A DNA stretch of 64,000 bases from Desulfosediminicola ganghwensis (GCF_005116675.2 NZ_CP050699.1:5078501-5142500); one strand, 5' to 3'. Shown: positions 35,197-46,066, counted from the stretch's first letter. The notes: generated from the letters alone by a model not told the origin. Made by a program: numbers and translations.

Positions 35197-37869
35197 TCAG
35201 GATTTAGCCAGACTTTTCCCGATCTCAACATTAACCACCAACGGCACATCAAGTTTCATAGCGCCTTCCATGGCCAATCGAACCATCTCGCTGGTCTCTT
35301 CAACCGCATGTTCAGGCACCTCTAAAACGAGTTCATCGTGAATCTGCAGCAACAGCTTTGCCGGGCTGCCTGTTTCTGCGATCTTGTGCTCAACCTGCAG
35401 CATGGCAAGCTTGATAATATCGGCTGCTGTACCCTGGATTGGGGTGTTAATCGCCATGCGCTCTGCAAACTCTCTGCGCATTTTGTTCTTAACATCTATC
35501 TCGGGACAGCCTCGGCGTCTATGCATCAACGTGGTCACATACCCATCGTTTCTCGCCTGCTCGACAATATCCTCCATAAACTGTTTCACTCCGGAATAGT
35601 GAGCAAAATACTTATCAATAAAATTCTGCGCATCCTTTCTGCTGATATTCAGCTGGTTGGAGAGACCAAAACTGCTCATGCCGTAAACAATTCCGAAATT
35701 GATGCTCTTGGCAACTCTGCGCATATCCGGAGTTACCAGCATAGGGGATACTCCAAAGATCTGTGCCGCCGTTCTGGAATGAATATCCTCTCCTGCGTTA
35801 AAAGCTGCGAGCAGGGCCTCATCCTGCGAGTAATGGGCCAGAACCCGAAGATCGATCTGAGAATAATCAGCAGACACAAAAGTATAGCCCTCCGCCGGCA
35901 CGAACGCCTGGCGAATCCGATTGCCCTCTTCAGTTCGAATCGGAATATTCTGCAGATTAGGATTACTGGACGAGAGACGTCCGGTAGCAGTAACTGCCTG
36001 GTTGAATGAAGTGTGGATTCTCCCAGTAATTTTATCACGCAGAGAGGACAGCTTATCCACATATGTCGACTGCAGCTTGGCGAGTGTACGGTACTCAAGG
36101 ATGAGGGCTGGCAGTTCGTGCTTAGAGGCAAGTTTTTCAAGCACTTTAACATCGGTCGAATAGCCTGTTTTGGTCTTCCTGCCATGGGGAAGCTCTAAAT
36201 CCTCAAAAAGTAACTGACCAAGCTGCTTAGGTGAATTTATATTAAACGTTTTTCCTGCGAGTTCATAAATGCTTGCCTCAATTGCTTCGAGTTTGCCCGC
36301 GAACTCAAGCGAGAGTTCTTTCAGAATCTGCTCATCCACACAGATTCCCCTCACCTCCATATCGGCTAATACCGGGACAAGCGGCATTTCGAGATCATAA
36401 AAAAGCTGATCGAGATCTTTCTCAACTATCTGCGGTTCGAACTCCTGCCAGAGTTGCAGGGTGCCATAAACATCTTCACAGCTGTAATCACATGCTTCTT
36501 TCAGACCTACATAGGCAAAACAGTCTTCACGACTATCTTTGCCGACGACATCCTTAAAGGCTGTCATTTTTATACCGCGATCAAAACAGAGATCATCAAG
36601 CTTCAATGAACGCCCTGGAACTTCAAGCAGGTGAGCCGCAATCATGGTATCGATCAGTCTGCCAGCAAGGCGAATGCCCCAATGCTGATCGAGTACGGTA
36701 AAATCATATTTCAGATTATGAGCGATTTTGGCAATGGTCGGATCGGAAAACAGCGGCTCCAGTATTGATTTAACCAACTCCTTATCAAGTTGGCCTGCCA
36801 CCCGTTCCCCTGCTTCGTCACGATGTCCAACCGGCACATACCAGGCCTGATCTGAGTCTGCACAGAGAGAAATACCCACCAGTTTGGCAACGCGAGCGTC
36901 AAGCGAGGTGGTTTCAGTATCAAACACCACCGAACCGCACTCTTGCAATTTTTCTACAACCGCCTTCAGCTCACCCTCATCGGTAACCAGTGAAAATCCG
37001 TCTGTCGATATTTTCTCCGACGTATCGATATCCTTCAGAAAGGTGGTAAACTCGAGTTCAGTAAAGAGGGCTGCAAGTTTTGCATCGTCGGGTTTCTGAA
37101 TCGAATAAACATCGAGTGCCACTGGTACTTCGGCATCCTCCTTGAGCCTGATCAAATCTTTGGAAAGATAGGCGGATTCCCTGTTTTCGATGAGTCGTTC
37201 TTTCATCTTGGACTTTTTCATCGACTCAACATTTGCATAGAGACCATCAAGGTCACCGAACTCGGCAATCAATTTTTCCGCGGTTTTCTGCCCTACTCCT
37301 GGCACACCTGGGACGTTATCGGAGCTATCGCCAATGAGGGCGAAGATTTCCAGAAGTTTATCCGGGGTGACTTTATACTTTTCGACAACAGCCTCAGAAT
37401 CCATGACTTTGTCTTTCATGGGGTCCCACATGACAATGGAATCACCAACCAGTTGCAAAAGATCCTTGTCTCCGGAGACGATGACAACGTTATGGCCTTT
37501 TTCGGCAAGTTTCCTGGCCGATGAAGCAATGAGATCGTCTGCCTCAATCCCCTGTTCTTCAAGACAGAGTATATTTGAAGACGCTACAAACTCCCGGATA
37601 TAGGGAAGCTGCTGGGCGAGATCTTCCGGCATTTGCGGCCTGTTGGCCTTGTATTCCTTATAAATTTCATGTCTGAAGACAGGTCCTCGGCTATCCCAGG
37701 CAACTGCAATGTATTTCGGGTCGCGTTCGCGCATGATGCGTCGAAGAATATTTATGAATCCAAAAACAGCGTGGGTCATCATGCCCTTACTGTTGGAGAG
37801 AGGTTTAACCCCATGGTACGCTCGGTAAATATAGGCGCTGCCATCTATTAAGTAGACATCTTCTTTCAC
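35197..37869 (-). CDS. polA: DNA polymerase I
   Basis: Repair and Okazaki-fragment polymerase. The 890 residues contain all three domains. A 5' nuclease (about 1-290) shows DGSAYIYRAYHG and GDSSDNVPGVPGVGQKTAEK. A 3'-5' exonuclease (about 295-490) keeps VFDTETTSLD and AHNLKYDFTVL, so proofreading acids appear present. The polymerase (about 510-890) has RLSSSNPNLQNIPIRTEEGN, motif A SADYSQIDLRVLAHYS, motif B RRVAKSINFGIVYGMSSFGL and motif C LLQIHDELVLEVP. It is transcribed alone on the minus strand and converges with gltA. Confidence 0.98.
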   Translation of the reverse strand: MKEDVYLIDGSAYIYRAYHGVKPLSNSKGMMTHAVFGFINILRRIMRERDPKYIAVAWDSRGPVFRHEIYKEYKANRPQMPEDLAQQLPYIREFVASSNILCLEEQGIEADDLIASSARKLAEKGHNVVIVSGDKDLLQLVGDSIVMWDPMKDKVMDSEAVVEKYKVTPDKLLEIFALIGDSSDNVPGVPGVGQKTAEKLIAEFGDLDGLYANVESMKKSKMKERLIENRESAYLSKDLIRLKEDAEVPVALDVYSIQKPDDAKLAALFTELEFTTFLKDIDTSEKISTDGFSLVTDEGELKAVVEKLQECGSVVFDTETTSLDARVAKLVGISLCADSDQAWYVPVGHRDEAGERVAGQLDKELVKSILEPLFSDPTIAKIAHNLKYDFTVLDQHWGIRLAGRLIDTMIAAHLLEVPGRSLKLDDLCFDRGIKMTAFKDVVGKDSREDCFAYVGLKEACDYSCEDVYGTLQLWQEFEPQIVEKDLDQLFYDLEMPLVPVLADMEVRGICVDEQILKELSLEFAGKLEAIEASIYELAGKTFNINSPKQLGQLLFEDLELPHGRKTKTGYSTDVKVLEKLASKHELPALILEYRTLAKLQSTYVDKLSSLRDKITGRIHTSFNQAVTATGRLSSSNPNLQNIPIRTEEGNRIRQAFVPAEGYTFVSADYSQIDLRVLAHYSQDEALLAAFNAGEDIHSRTAAQIFGVSPMLVTPDMRRVAKSINFGIVYGMSSFGLSNQLNISRKDAQNFIDKYFAHYSGVKQFMEDIVEQARNDGYVTTLMHRRRGCPEIDVKNKMRREFAERMAINTPIQGTAADIIKLAMLQVEHKIAETGSPAKLLLQIHDELVLEVPEHAVEETSEMVRLAMEGAMKLDVPLVVNVEIGKSLAKS

Positions 37870-38013
37870 GAAATGAACTCCTTTGGCGACTGTGTTTATA
37901 TGAAAATGTTTGACCTATCTATACCGCATCACCGATTTCTACGCATGTTTTAATCTCTGCCATTACTGCGAAAGAACATTACCCATTCATTCCCTGGCAC
38001 AGAAAAACGCTCA

Positions 38014-38049
38014 ATAAAAAAGGCCGCAGACAAAAAACGTCCGCGGCCT
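38014..38049 (-). terminator. Terminator after the HPF-cold-shock gene
   Basis: On the minus strand a stem of 10-11 pairs (arms about 38039-38049 and 38021-38031, one G-U pair) encloses a T-rich loop and is followed by TTTTTTATTG. It lies about 26 bases past the stop at 38075 and upstream of polA, so the two genes are separate units. Confidence 0.9.
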
Positions 38050-38074
38050 GAAATGTTAATATGAGACTCTACTA

Positions 38075-38605
38075 TTACCTTGCGGGCCTTACCCATGAGG
38101 CTTGCGGCCCCTTGTCTCCTCTTGTTTCACCAAAATAGACGCTGTCTCCTTCGGTAAGCTGCTCCATATCAATATTTTTCAGCGCATTTTCATGAAAATA
38201 GATATCTCTGTTATCAAAAGAGGTTATAAAACCATATGACTCAAAAGGGGATAGTTTACGAATAACTCCTATCTTATCTGTTTCATCGTTGGTGTGTGCC
38301 TTAACGTTTTTCCTCTTCTTGCGAAGACATTCCTTTAACTGTAAAGCCAGGATATCAAAGGCCTCTGTCAGCAGCGGTCGAACGGTTTCTCCTTTTCTGG
38401 CAACAACTACTGTGTCATTCGGAATAGTCGCGATAATCTTGATCTCAAACCCTCCTTCCTTATGATGAGCAGTTCCTTCGATGGAGACGCGCAGGTGAAG
38501 AACCAGACCGGCGTAATGACGCACCAACTTGTTCTTCTCCTCTTCGATCTTAGTCTGCCATCCTTTGCGTAACTCAACATTCCGGGCTTCGATCTTAAGT
38601 TCCAT
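38075..38605 (-). CDS. HPF/RaiA-type ribosome-associated protein fused to a cold-shock domain
   Basis: A 176-residue protein from the ATG at 38605, which has GGAGG 6 bases upstream; the open frame extends further upstream but without support. Residues 1-100 resemble the ribosome-hibernation/sigma54-modulation fold: MELKIEARNVELRKGWQTKI, an HLRVSIEGTAHHKEG strand pair and EAFDILALQLKECLRKKRKN. Residues 110-175 form a cold-shock-like OB domain (IGVIRKLSPFESYGFITSFD, DIYFHENAL, DSVYFGETRGDKGPQASWVR). A role in ribosome protection or RNA binding under stress is inferred; this is not the long-form HPF, whose C-terminal dimerisation domain is different. It stands alone, with its own terminator. Confidence 0.85.
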   Translation of the reverse strand: MELKIEARNVELRKGWQTKIEEEKNKLVRHYAGLVLHLRVSIEGTAHHKEGGFEIKIIATIPNDTVVVARKGETVRPLLTEAFDILALQLKECLRKKRKNVKAHTNDETDKIGVIRKLSPFESYGFITSFDNRDIYFHENALKNIDMEQLTEGDSVYFGETRGDKGPQASWVRPAR

Positions 38606-38927
38606 AGAGTTCCTCCGTTGAATACTTCGATAGTGGTGCACTTTCTCCACCATCCACTGCATGCGACGTAGCGCATTCCCTGATGATTTCAGAACAGAGC
38701 GCCTTACCGGCCAGAGATAACCTTCAGCCACTCTCGTTCATCACCTTTACTTACAGTATATTTCGCAGAGGCTCAGAATCAAGCTTAGGGAAGTTGTTTA
38801 GGCACAAGAAAATTATGATCCAAACGAATTCGATATCGAATATTGGCAAAGTATGGCGGATTGACAGGGAATACAGTAGAATGTATTCGCCTTTCCGATC
38901 ACCACCCCTTTAACTATTCGTGATTAA

Positions 38928-39887
38928 ATGAATAATCATCCAGTAGGTATTGTTCTGCTCAATATGGGCGGCCCGGACACTCTTGAAGATGTCCCTCAGT
39001 TTCTCTACAATCTCTTTTCCGACAGAGACATAATTAAACTAGGGCCTTCTTTTTTGCAGAAGCCACTCGCCCGTTTGATTTCCAGACGAAGAGCTGCCAA
39101 AAGTCAGTCCATCTATAAAAAAATAGGTGGTGGCTCTCCGCTAAGAAAAATAAGTGAGCAACAGGCTGCCCGGCTGGAAAGAGAATTATCCGCAGACGGG
39201 AAGTTCATCGTTCGTGTTGCTATGCGGTACTGGGCGCCGAGCTGTGAGGAGGCCCTCACCGAGTTAGCGGACAAGGGTGTTGCAAAAATTATCGCCCTGC
39301 CTCTCTACCCGCACTACACCAAGGCAACCTCCGGATCTTCCATTAACGACCTGATCGCTACCCATAAAAGGTGTATGCCTCAAATCCCGCTGGAGATTGT
39401 CCGTTCGTGGCCGGAAGAACCTGGGTATCTCGATGTTCTGGCCCAACGAATCTCTGCTACCGCAGAGGAATTCAAGGGAGAGCCATTCGAGTTGGTTTAT
39501 AGCGCGCACAGCCTGCCGGTGTCGTTTATCAAAGAAGGTGATCCCTACGTTGATGAGCTCGCTAAAACCATCACCGGTATCGAGGAGCGGTTGCAGCTCA
39601 AGGGAACACTGTGTTACCAGTCGAGAAGTGGCCCCGTCGAGTGGCTCTCGCCTGAAACATCTGAGACCATAGACAGGCTGGCAGCCAACGGGTGTACAAA
39701 CATTCTGATGGTGCCGATAAGTTTCGTTTCAGATCACGTTGAAACGCTTTATGAGATTGATATGCTTTTTAAAGATCACGCCGCAGAGCTTGGAGTTCGC
39801 CTTATTTCAACTCCCTCGCTCAATTCTGACCCAGCTTTCATCTCGTCCCTGCGCTCCATCATTCTTAGACAACTCAAAAACAACTAA
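38928..39887 (+). CDS. hemH: Ferrochelatase
   Basis: Inserts iron into a porphyrin to make haem. The 319-residue protein has the expected start GIVLLNMGGPDTLEDVPQFL. The conserved histidine is in VYSAHSLPVSFI (about 191-202) and the metal-site glutamate in PISFVSDHVETLYEID (about 258-273). It lacks an obvious C-terminal membrane tail, as in most bacterial enzymes. Many sulfate reducers use the sirohaem-dependent Ahb pathway instead, so a ferrochelatase suggests a protoporphyrin or coproporphyrin route here. It stands alone between the HPF-cold-shock gene and rodA, convergent with rodA. Confidence 0.95.
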   Translation: MNNHPVGIVLLNMGGPDTLEDVPQFLYNLFSDRDIIKLGPSFLQKPLARLISRRRAAKSQSIYKKIGGGSPLRKISEQQAARLERELSADGKFIVRVAMRYWAPSCEEALTELADKGVAKIIALPLYPHYTKATSGSSINDLIATHKRCMPQIPLEIVRSWPEEPGYLDVLAQRISATAEEFKGEPFELVYSAHSLPVSFIKEGDPYVDELAKTITGIEERLQLKGTLCYQSRSGPVEWLSPETSETIDRLAANGCTNILMVPISFVSDHVETLYEIDMLFKDHAAELGVRLISTPSLNSDPAFISSLRSIILRQLKNN

Positions 39888-39897
39888 CCTGCTGTGT

Positions 39898-39942
39898 AGA
39901 AAAAAATGGGGATGAGCTGCCAGCATACAGCTCATCCCCATT
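39898..39942. terminator. Terminator between hemH and rodA
   Basis: AATGGGGATGAGCTG (39905-39919) and CAGCTCATCCCCATT (39928-39942) pair perfectly over 15 bases with an 8-base loop. The minus strand continues into TTTTTTCTAC, a strong terminator for the mre-mrd operon; on the plus strand the tail (CAGTTATTG) is weaker but the hairpin may also end hemH transcripts. Confidence 0.88.
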
Positions 39943-40016
39943 CAGTTATTGTCTTGAGTCAGACAGGTCCAGGTAAAATATCCCCACCGTTCCAACAACA
40001 GATCCGCAGCTGATGA

Positions 40017-41144
40017 CTAGGTCACCCCGGGAGGATTATGGGTCTGAAATCTTCTCATCCGCACATTCATCAAAATTCCCAACGCCGCGACAGTGGTCAA
40101 CAAAGAGGACCCGCCATAGGAAACCAGTGGCAAAGGAATACCAACAACCGGTAAAAATCCGAGTATCATCAAGAGATTTATTACCGCCTGCCAGAAGATC
40201 AACATAACAATTCCATACGCAAGCAATACACCAAACCTGTCGCGGGCATTCATCGCCACATACAGTCCCCAGAGCAGCATAAAAAAATAACAACCGAGAA
40301 AGAAAAGACAACCAACAAAGCCCCACTCCTCTCCCCAGACCGAGAAAGCAAAGTCGGTGTGCCGCTCCGGCAAGAAGTGCAGGTGTCCCTGGGTACCTTC
40401 CATATATCCTTTACCGAATTTTCCACCACTGCCTACAGCAATCTTGGATTGAAAAATCTGATACCCACTGCCCATCATATCCTGCTCGGGATTGAGAAAG
40501 GTTTGAATGCGCTGCTTCTGATAAGGTCGCAGTAATTTTTCCCAGGCGAAAACCACCACCACCAAAGCGGAGGTCCCTAAAGTTGCGATGGTGGAAAATT
40601 TCACTTTTACAAAGAGCGTCATCGACACAAAGATGATGCCAAGCATCAGCGCCGTACCGAGATCCGGCTGCAGCAAGATCAGCAAAAAGGGAAAGCCTGT
40701 CAGCAAGATGGGCATGAGCAGTTGCTTGAGGTTATAACCGTCGATGACCTCTTTTCTGGAATAATAGCTGGCCAAGGAAATGACAAGCATCAGCTTGGCA
40801 GGTTCTGAGGGCTGAAGATTAAAAAAACCAAGGTCAATCCAACGCTGTGCACCACCTGCCTTACTGCCGACAAAGTACGATAGGAGTAAAAGCATGATAA
40901 CAAGGAAATAGAACGGATAATTCCAGATATGCAGATCGTTATAGTCAAAACTCAGAATGACCAGACAACAGGCCGCACCCATCAGGAAAAAATACGCCTG
41001 CCTCAGATAGGGTGGTGTCCCATATGGTTTGGGTGGGTAGGAAGCACTGTAAAGATTAAACAGTGCCATACCACAAACAAGTAGAATAAGCAGCAGCAGT
41101 ACGAAATCAAAATTTTCAAAATGCCGCCGGTCAACACGAATCAT
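40017..41144 (-). CDS. rodA: Rod-shape peptidoglycan glycosyltransferase RodA
   Basis: SEDS-family polymerase that extends glycan strands during cell elongation. The 375-residue protein has about ten hydrophobic helices. SEDS motifs include the LLQPDLGTALML segment near residue 155, with its conserved aspartate, and the C-terminal GFLPVVGIPLPLVSYGGSSL near 330. It is the last gene of the run mreB-mreC-mreD-mrdA-rodA, 47 bases after its partner PBP2, and is followed by a strong terminator. Confidence 0.97.
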   Translation of the reverse strand: MIRVDRRHFENFDFVLLLLILLVCGMALFNLYSASYPPKPYGTPPYLRQAYFFLMGAACCLVILSFDYNDLHIWNYPFYFLVIMLLLLSYFVGSKAGGAQRWIDLGFFNLQPSEPAKLMLVISLASYYSRKEVIDGYNLKQLLMPILLTGFPFLLILLQPDLGTALMLGIIFVSMTLFVKVKFSTIATLGTSALVVVVFAWEKLLRPYQKQRIQTFLNPEQDMMGSGYQIFQSKIAVGSGGKFGKGYMEGTQGHLHFLPERHTDFAFSVWGEEWGFVGCLFFLGCYFFMLLWGLYVAMNARDRFGVLLAYGIVMLIFWQAVINLLMILGFLPVVGIPLPLVSYGGSSLLTTVAALGILMNVRMRRFQTHNPPGVT

Positions 41145-41191
41145 ATATATATCCTCTCTCCTGGCTGAAACTCCTTTTTGACCGGTTTCAA

Positions 41192-43087
41192 TCAGGCTTG
41201 ATTTTCCTTTTCTTCATTCGCTTGTAATTCATTAAGATAATCCTCGAAATACTTCTCAAGGACTACCTTGGCGATAGGTGCTGCAGTCGAGGACCCGCCA
41301 AGCCCATGCTCGACAATGACAGTCAACGCAATCTCAGGGTCATCCGCCGGCGCATAACAGGTGAAAAGTGCATGGTCCCGATAATTATAAGGAATGTCAT
41401 CGTCTTTCAATCCACGGTACTTTGCCACACGAACGACCTGGGATGTACCAGTCTTACCGGCTATTGTCAGGCCATCGATCGCAATTTTACGAGCAGTGCC
41501 TTTTTTCCCGTGAACCACGTCTACCATGCCTTGATGAATGATATCCATAAACCGGGAATCGAATTTTTCATCGGCCACAACTATCGGCTCGAATGTATCG
41601 GTAACTTCACCGCTGGGATCGACAACTTTCTCTATCAACTGCGGCTGCATTCTTTTACCATTGGCCGCCAAAGCAGCTGTCATTACCGTGAGCTGGATAG
41701 GCGTTGCAAGATTATAGCCTTGGCCAATAGCCACAATTACTGTTTCACCGTCATGCCATCTTTCACCATACCGCTGCCTTTTCCAATTCTTGGTAGGGAC
41801 GAGGCCACTTTTTTCATGCTCCATCTCCACGCCGGTTTTCTCACCCAGGCCGAATTTTTTGGCATACTCTGCTATAGTATCAACCCCAAGCCACTGCCCT
41901 AACTGATAAAAGTAAACATCACAGGACTGCTCAAGAGCCTCTTCCAGATTTACGGAACCATGCCCGCTATGCTTCCAGCAGCGATAGGTTTTATTGCCGA
42001 GAGAATAATGACCAGGGCAATAGATTTTGGTTTCGCGATCAACCAGACCTTTCGCGAGGCCAGCCAGACCGATGACCATCTTGTAGGTTGAGCCAGGCGG
42101 GTAGTTTGCCTGGACAATCTTGTTGAGCAACGGATGCTGTGGATTATCACGCAGGGCGTTCCAGTTCTTGTGTGAGATACCGCCGATGAACTGATCGAGC
42201 ACGATTGACGGCGTTGTTGCCAGAACGAGCAAGCGCCCGGTCTTCACCTCCATGGCAACTACTGCACCAGCGCGCTCATCCCTATCCATCAGGTTCTCTG
42301 CAACCTTCTGCAGTTCGGCATCTATAGTGAGGTAAATCTGATTGCCCGGCAAGGGATCGATCTGTTTGAGCTGTTTGCGTTCAAAACCTCTGGCATCTAC
42401 TTCAATATAGCGATGTCCTTTGCCACCCCTGAGATCTGCTTCGCGGAGCTTCTCCAACCCCTGCTTGCCAACAAGGTCCGTGCCGCTATAGATTTTCTGA
42501 TCTGACTTTTCAAGCTCTGCCTTACTGATCACACCAAGGTAACCGATAGTATTGGAGGCAAGATTCCCGTACTCATACACCCTGACAGGTTTCACCTCAA
42601 TACGAATACCTGGAAACTCCTGATTGTGGTTTTCAATATAGGCCAGGGTCTGCCAGTCAATATCTTCTTTGAGAGTGATCGGCAAATACCGTGGCACTCC
42701 CGAGGATTTGCGAATCCTCTCCCATAGAAGGGATATATCTTCCTTTAACACCGGCGCAAGACGTTTCAGTACTTCCTCGATGTCATGGCTGTCCTCACGC
42801 ATGAGAACCACATTAAAAGAAGGCCTGTTGGTAACAATCTCACGCCCTTTTCTGTCGAGTATGTGGCCACGGGGAGCTGCTATTTCCTGAACTCTCACCC
42901 TGTTACTGTAAGCATGTTCCTTGTAATCATCGCCGTGGAGAATCTGCAATGACCAGAGCCTGGATATGATAATCGAGAAAAATGGTATAATAACAGCGAC
43001 TCCGCCAAGCAAACGTCTCCGCAAAAGGTCTACAGCCTCTTCGTCCCGCTCGCTGAATTCCTCGACCTCTTTAAAAAACAACTTCAT
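41192..43087 (-). CDS. mrdA: Penicillin-binding protein 2 (elongasome transpeptidase)
   Basis: Monofunctional class B transpeptidase that crosslinks peptidoglycan with RodA. At 631 residues it has the usual length. A membrane anchor at about 28-50 (LLGGVAVIIPFFSIIISRLW) is followed by a dimerisation/pedestal region. The transpeptidase domain has the catalytic S-x-x-K in YPPGSTYKMVIG near residue 333, the EQSCDVYFYQLG segment near 388, and KTGTSQV near 547. All three motifs are intact. It begins 18 bases after mreD in the shape operon. Confidence 0.97.
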   Translation of the reverse strand: MKLFFKEVEEFSERDEEAVDLLRRRLLGGVAVIIPFFSIIISRLWSLQILHGDDYKEHAYSNRVRVQEIAAPRGHILDRKGREIVTNRPSFNVVLMREDSHDIEEVLKRLAPVLKEDISLLWERIRKSSGVPRYLPITLKEDIDWQTLAYIENHNQEFPGIRIEVKPVRVYEYGNLASNTIGYLGVISKAELEKSDQKIYSGTDLVGKQGLEKLREADLRGGKGHRYIEVDARGFERKQLKQIDPLPGNQIYLTIDAELQKVAENLMDRDERAGAVVAMEVKTGRLLVLATTPSIVLDQFIGGISHKNWNALRDNPQHPLLNKIVQANYPPGSTYKMVIGLAGLAKGLVDRETKIYCPGHYSLGNKTYRCWKHSGHGSVNLEEALEQSCDVYFYQLGQWLGVDTIAEYAKKFGLGEKTGVEMEHEKSGLVPTKNWKRQRYGERWHDGETVIVAIGQGYNLATPIQLTVMTAALAANGKRMQPQLIEKVVDPSGEVTDTFEPIVVADEKFDSRFMDIIHQGMVDVVHGKKGTARKIAIDGLTIAGKTGTSQVVRVAKYRGLKDDDIPYNYRDHALFTCYAPADDPEIALTVIVEHGLGGSSTAAPIAKVVLEKYFEDYLNELQANEEKENQA

Positions 43088-43105
43088 ATACTTTTCCCTC
43101 TACGC

Positions 43106-43639
43106 TTAAAGCGGGTTCCTCGTTCTGTTTTTCAAGCGCCGAGATCGTGCACTGCGCATCTGCAAATGCTCATAGAGGCTGTTGAAAACAAGGAAAAATG
43201 GAATTGCAGCTAATATGAGCAATAAGGTGTCCTGGACAACCTGCCCCCAGGACCAATCTGGTATAGCATGAGCCGCGGAGATGGTTGCGAAAAAATACAA
43301 CCCGATCTGCAGCAGGAAATAGCTTACGCCAACCATTGGAATCTGATAGGCACTCTCTTTGACCGGACTGTTGACAGTGATAGTCTTCAGGATGACAAAA
43401 ACCGCAAGGAAAATGAACGGGTAATAACCCAGATTTGCCGCTACAAGCACATCGAGCATCCACCCCAGTGAAAACGACAGGAACACCCCGGGTATCCAGG
43501 GCAGCTTATATGCAGAAAAAGCAACCAACAGAAATATTATGTCAGGTCGGGCGAAATTACCGGGTAGAAGCTGCAGCATGGAGGTTTGCACTACAACCAG
43601 CAAAACCCCCAGGAGAAGATAGATCATGGCAACCAGCAT
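43106..43639 (-). CDS. mreD: Rod shape-determining protein MreD
   Basis: Small membrane protein of the elongasome that interacts with MreC. From the ATG at 43639 (MLVAMIYLLLGVLLVVVQTS) it has 177 residues and about five or six transmembrane helices; the family is poorly conserved, so identification leans on hydrophobicity and position. The longer frame from 43705 overlaps the end of mreC without reason. The ATG lies 4 bases after the mreC stop, indicating coupled translation. The C-terminus is strongly basic (RSARSRRLKNRTRNPL), consistent with a cytoplasmic tail. Confidence 0.92.
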   Translation of the reverse strand: MLVAMIYLLLGVLLVVVQTSMLQLLPGNFARPDIIFLLVAFSAYKLPWIPGVFLSFSLGWMLDVLVAANLGYYPFIFLAVFVILKTITVNSPVKESAYQIPMVGVSYFLLQIGLYFFATISAAHAIPDWSWGQVVQDTLLLILAAIPFFLVFNSLYEHLQMRSARSRRLKNRTRNPL

Positions 43640-43643
43640 CTGA

Positions 43644-44543
43644 CTATCTCTCTGCCTCCATATACATTTCACGCAAGATTTTTTTACGGTCAGTGAGGTC
43701 AACAAAAACTACTTCAAGTTTTTGAAAATCCACGCTCGGCTCAACCTCTATTTCCTGAAACATGCCACGCTCCATGATGCGAACATTGGAGACACGCCCC
43801 AGCGGAATACCAGCCGGGAATATACCACCGATACCGGCAGTTACAATATAATCACCTTTTGCGACATCATCATTTTTCAGAACATACTGCAGTACGTAGC
43901 CATGCTCTCCGGCACCTTTTAAGATGCCGCGCACTCTGTTTTTCTGAAGCATTGCATCAATTGCACTACTGGGCGCATTTGCCAGCAAGACCTTGGAATA
44001 ATTTTCAGAAGCATGAATAATCTGGCCTACCACCCCGCGCGGATTGACCACCACCATACCCTCAACCACATCATCTTCCGAGCCACGGTCAATAATTATA
44101 GTCTGGAACCAGAGTGACGGATCTTTACCCACAACTCGTGCGGTTATACGGCCAAACCCCTCTTGCTGTTTGAACTCAAGCAACTCCTCGTAGTGTTTGT
44201 ACTTCTGATACCCTTCCCGACGTTCGCTCAACTCCAGCATGTACTTATCGACCAACGCCTTCAGCCGTTTATTGTCTTCTCTGACTTCGATCAGGGCTAT
44301 ATAATCGTCTTTTATCGCCGCGACCCCGGATAATGAGTGCGTGACCGCTGATTGCAATGGAGCTATCAGGTCAAGCGTTACCCTGTGCAACGCCCCAAAG
44401 CGCCCGCCCAGCATTGAGGCAAGCAAAAGAAGGCCCACCACCAGCAGAGTCCCGAACAATAGCAGGATTCGCACTGAAAGCAGGCCAGATTGTCCATTTC
44501 TCGCTTTCGCTCGATTTCTCACGGATCTCCACTTAACATTCAT
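43644..44543 (-). CDS. mreC: Rod shape-determining protein MreC
   Basis: Periplasmic scaffold of the elongasome that activates PBP2. The 299-residue protein has a basic N-terminal cytoplasmic stretch, one transmembrane helix (about 25-45, ILLLFGTLLVVGLLLLASML), a coiled coil (about 75-125, EVREDNKRLKALVDKYML), and the beta-barrel MreC domain (about 130-280, IDRGSEDDVVEGMVVVNPRG). It lies 98 bases after mreB, with short inverted repeats in the gap that are not followed by T-runs. Confidence 0.96.
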   Translation of the reverse strand: MNVKWRSVRNRAKARNGQSGLLSVRILLLFGTLLVVGLLLLASMLGGRFGALHRVTLDLIAPLQSAVTHSLSGVAAIKDDYIALIEVREDNKRLKALVDKYMLELSERREGYQKYKHYEELLEFKQQEGFGRITARVVGKDPSLWFQTIIIDRGSEDDVVEGMVVVNPRGVVGQIIHASENYSKVLLANAPSSAIDAMLQKNRVRGILKGAGEHGYVLQYVLKNDDVAKGDYIVTAGIGGIFPAGIPLGRVSNVRIMERGMFQEIEVEPSVDFQKLEVVFVDLTDRKKILREMYMEAER

Positions 44544-44641
44544 CGGCTAGAAACCGATACCACCTTGGCGTCCAACCGCCAGGTTGAACCGATACATTCC
44601 AACACAACCTGCCAGGCGAAAAAACGGCCTGTGCAAGCCGG

Positions 44642-45716
<1,075 letters not shown>

Positions 45717-45884
45717 GGAAATTAGATGATCAATTCAGCGGGATATCGACTTGGTGTTTTACCCCCCTCAATCGCGTAAATTCAAGGTCTCTAAGAGATC
45801 ACTTACAAAACTCCAAACCATAACAAACCACCATAGGGTTTGGCAACAAATTAGGTGTCGGCTACAATAATAGAAGAAATTTCG

Positions 45885-45915
45885 TTGACAGCGATTTCAA
45901 AGCCAGGTATATAAT
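45885..45915 (+). promoter_or_regulatory. Promoter of tRNA-Ala
   Basis: TTGACA (45885-45890) is followed by TATATAAT at 45908-45915, so the -10 can be read as TATATA at 17 bases or TATAAT at 19. The start would be near 45921. Confidence 0.75.
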
Positions 45916-45943
45916 CGGTCACAAATTGCAGAGAGCAAAATGT

Positions 45944-46019
<76 letters not shown>

Positions 46020-46027
46020 CAGATATA

Positions 46028-46066
46028 AAAAGGTTACACAATTAATTTTGTGTAACCTTTTCTTTT
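46028..46066 (+). terminator. Terminator after tRNA-Ala
   Basis: AAAAGGTTACACAA (46028-46041) and TTGTGTAACCTTTT (46048-46061) form a perfect 14-base stem with a 6-base loop, followed by CTTTTTG. Confidence 0.92.
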
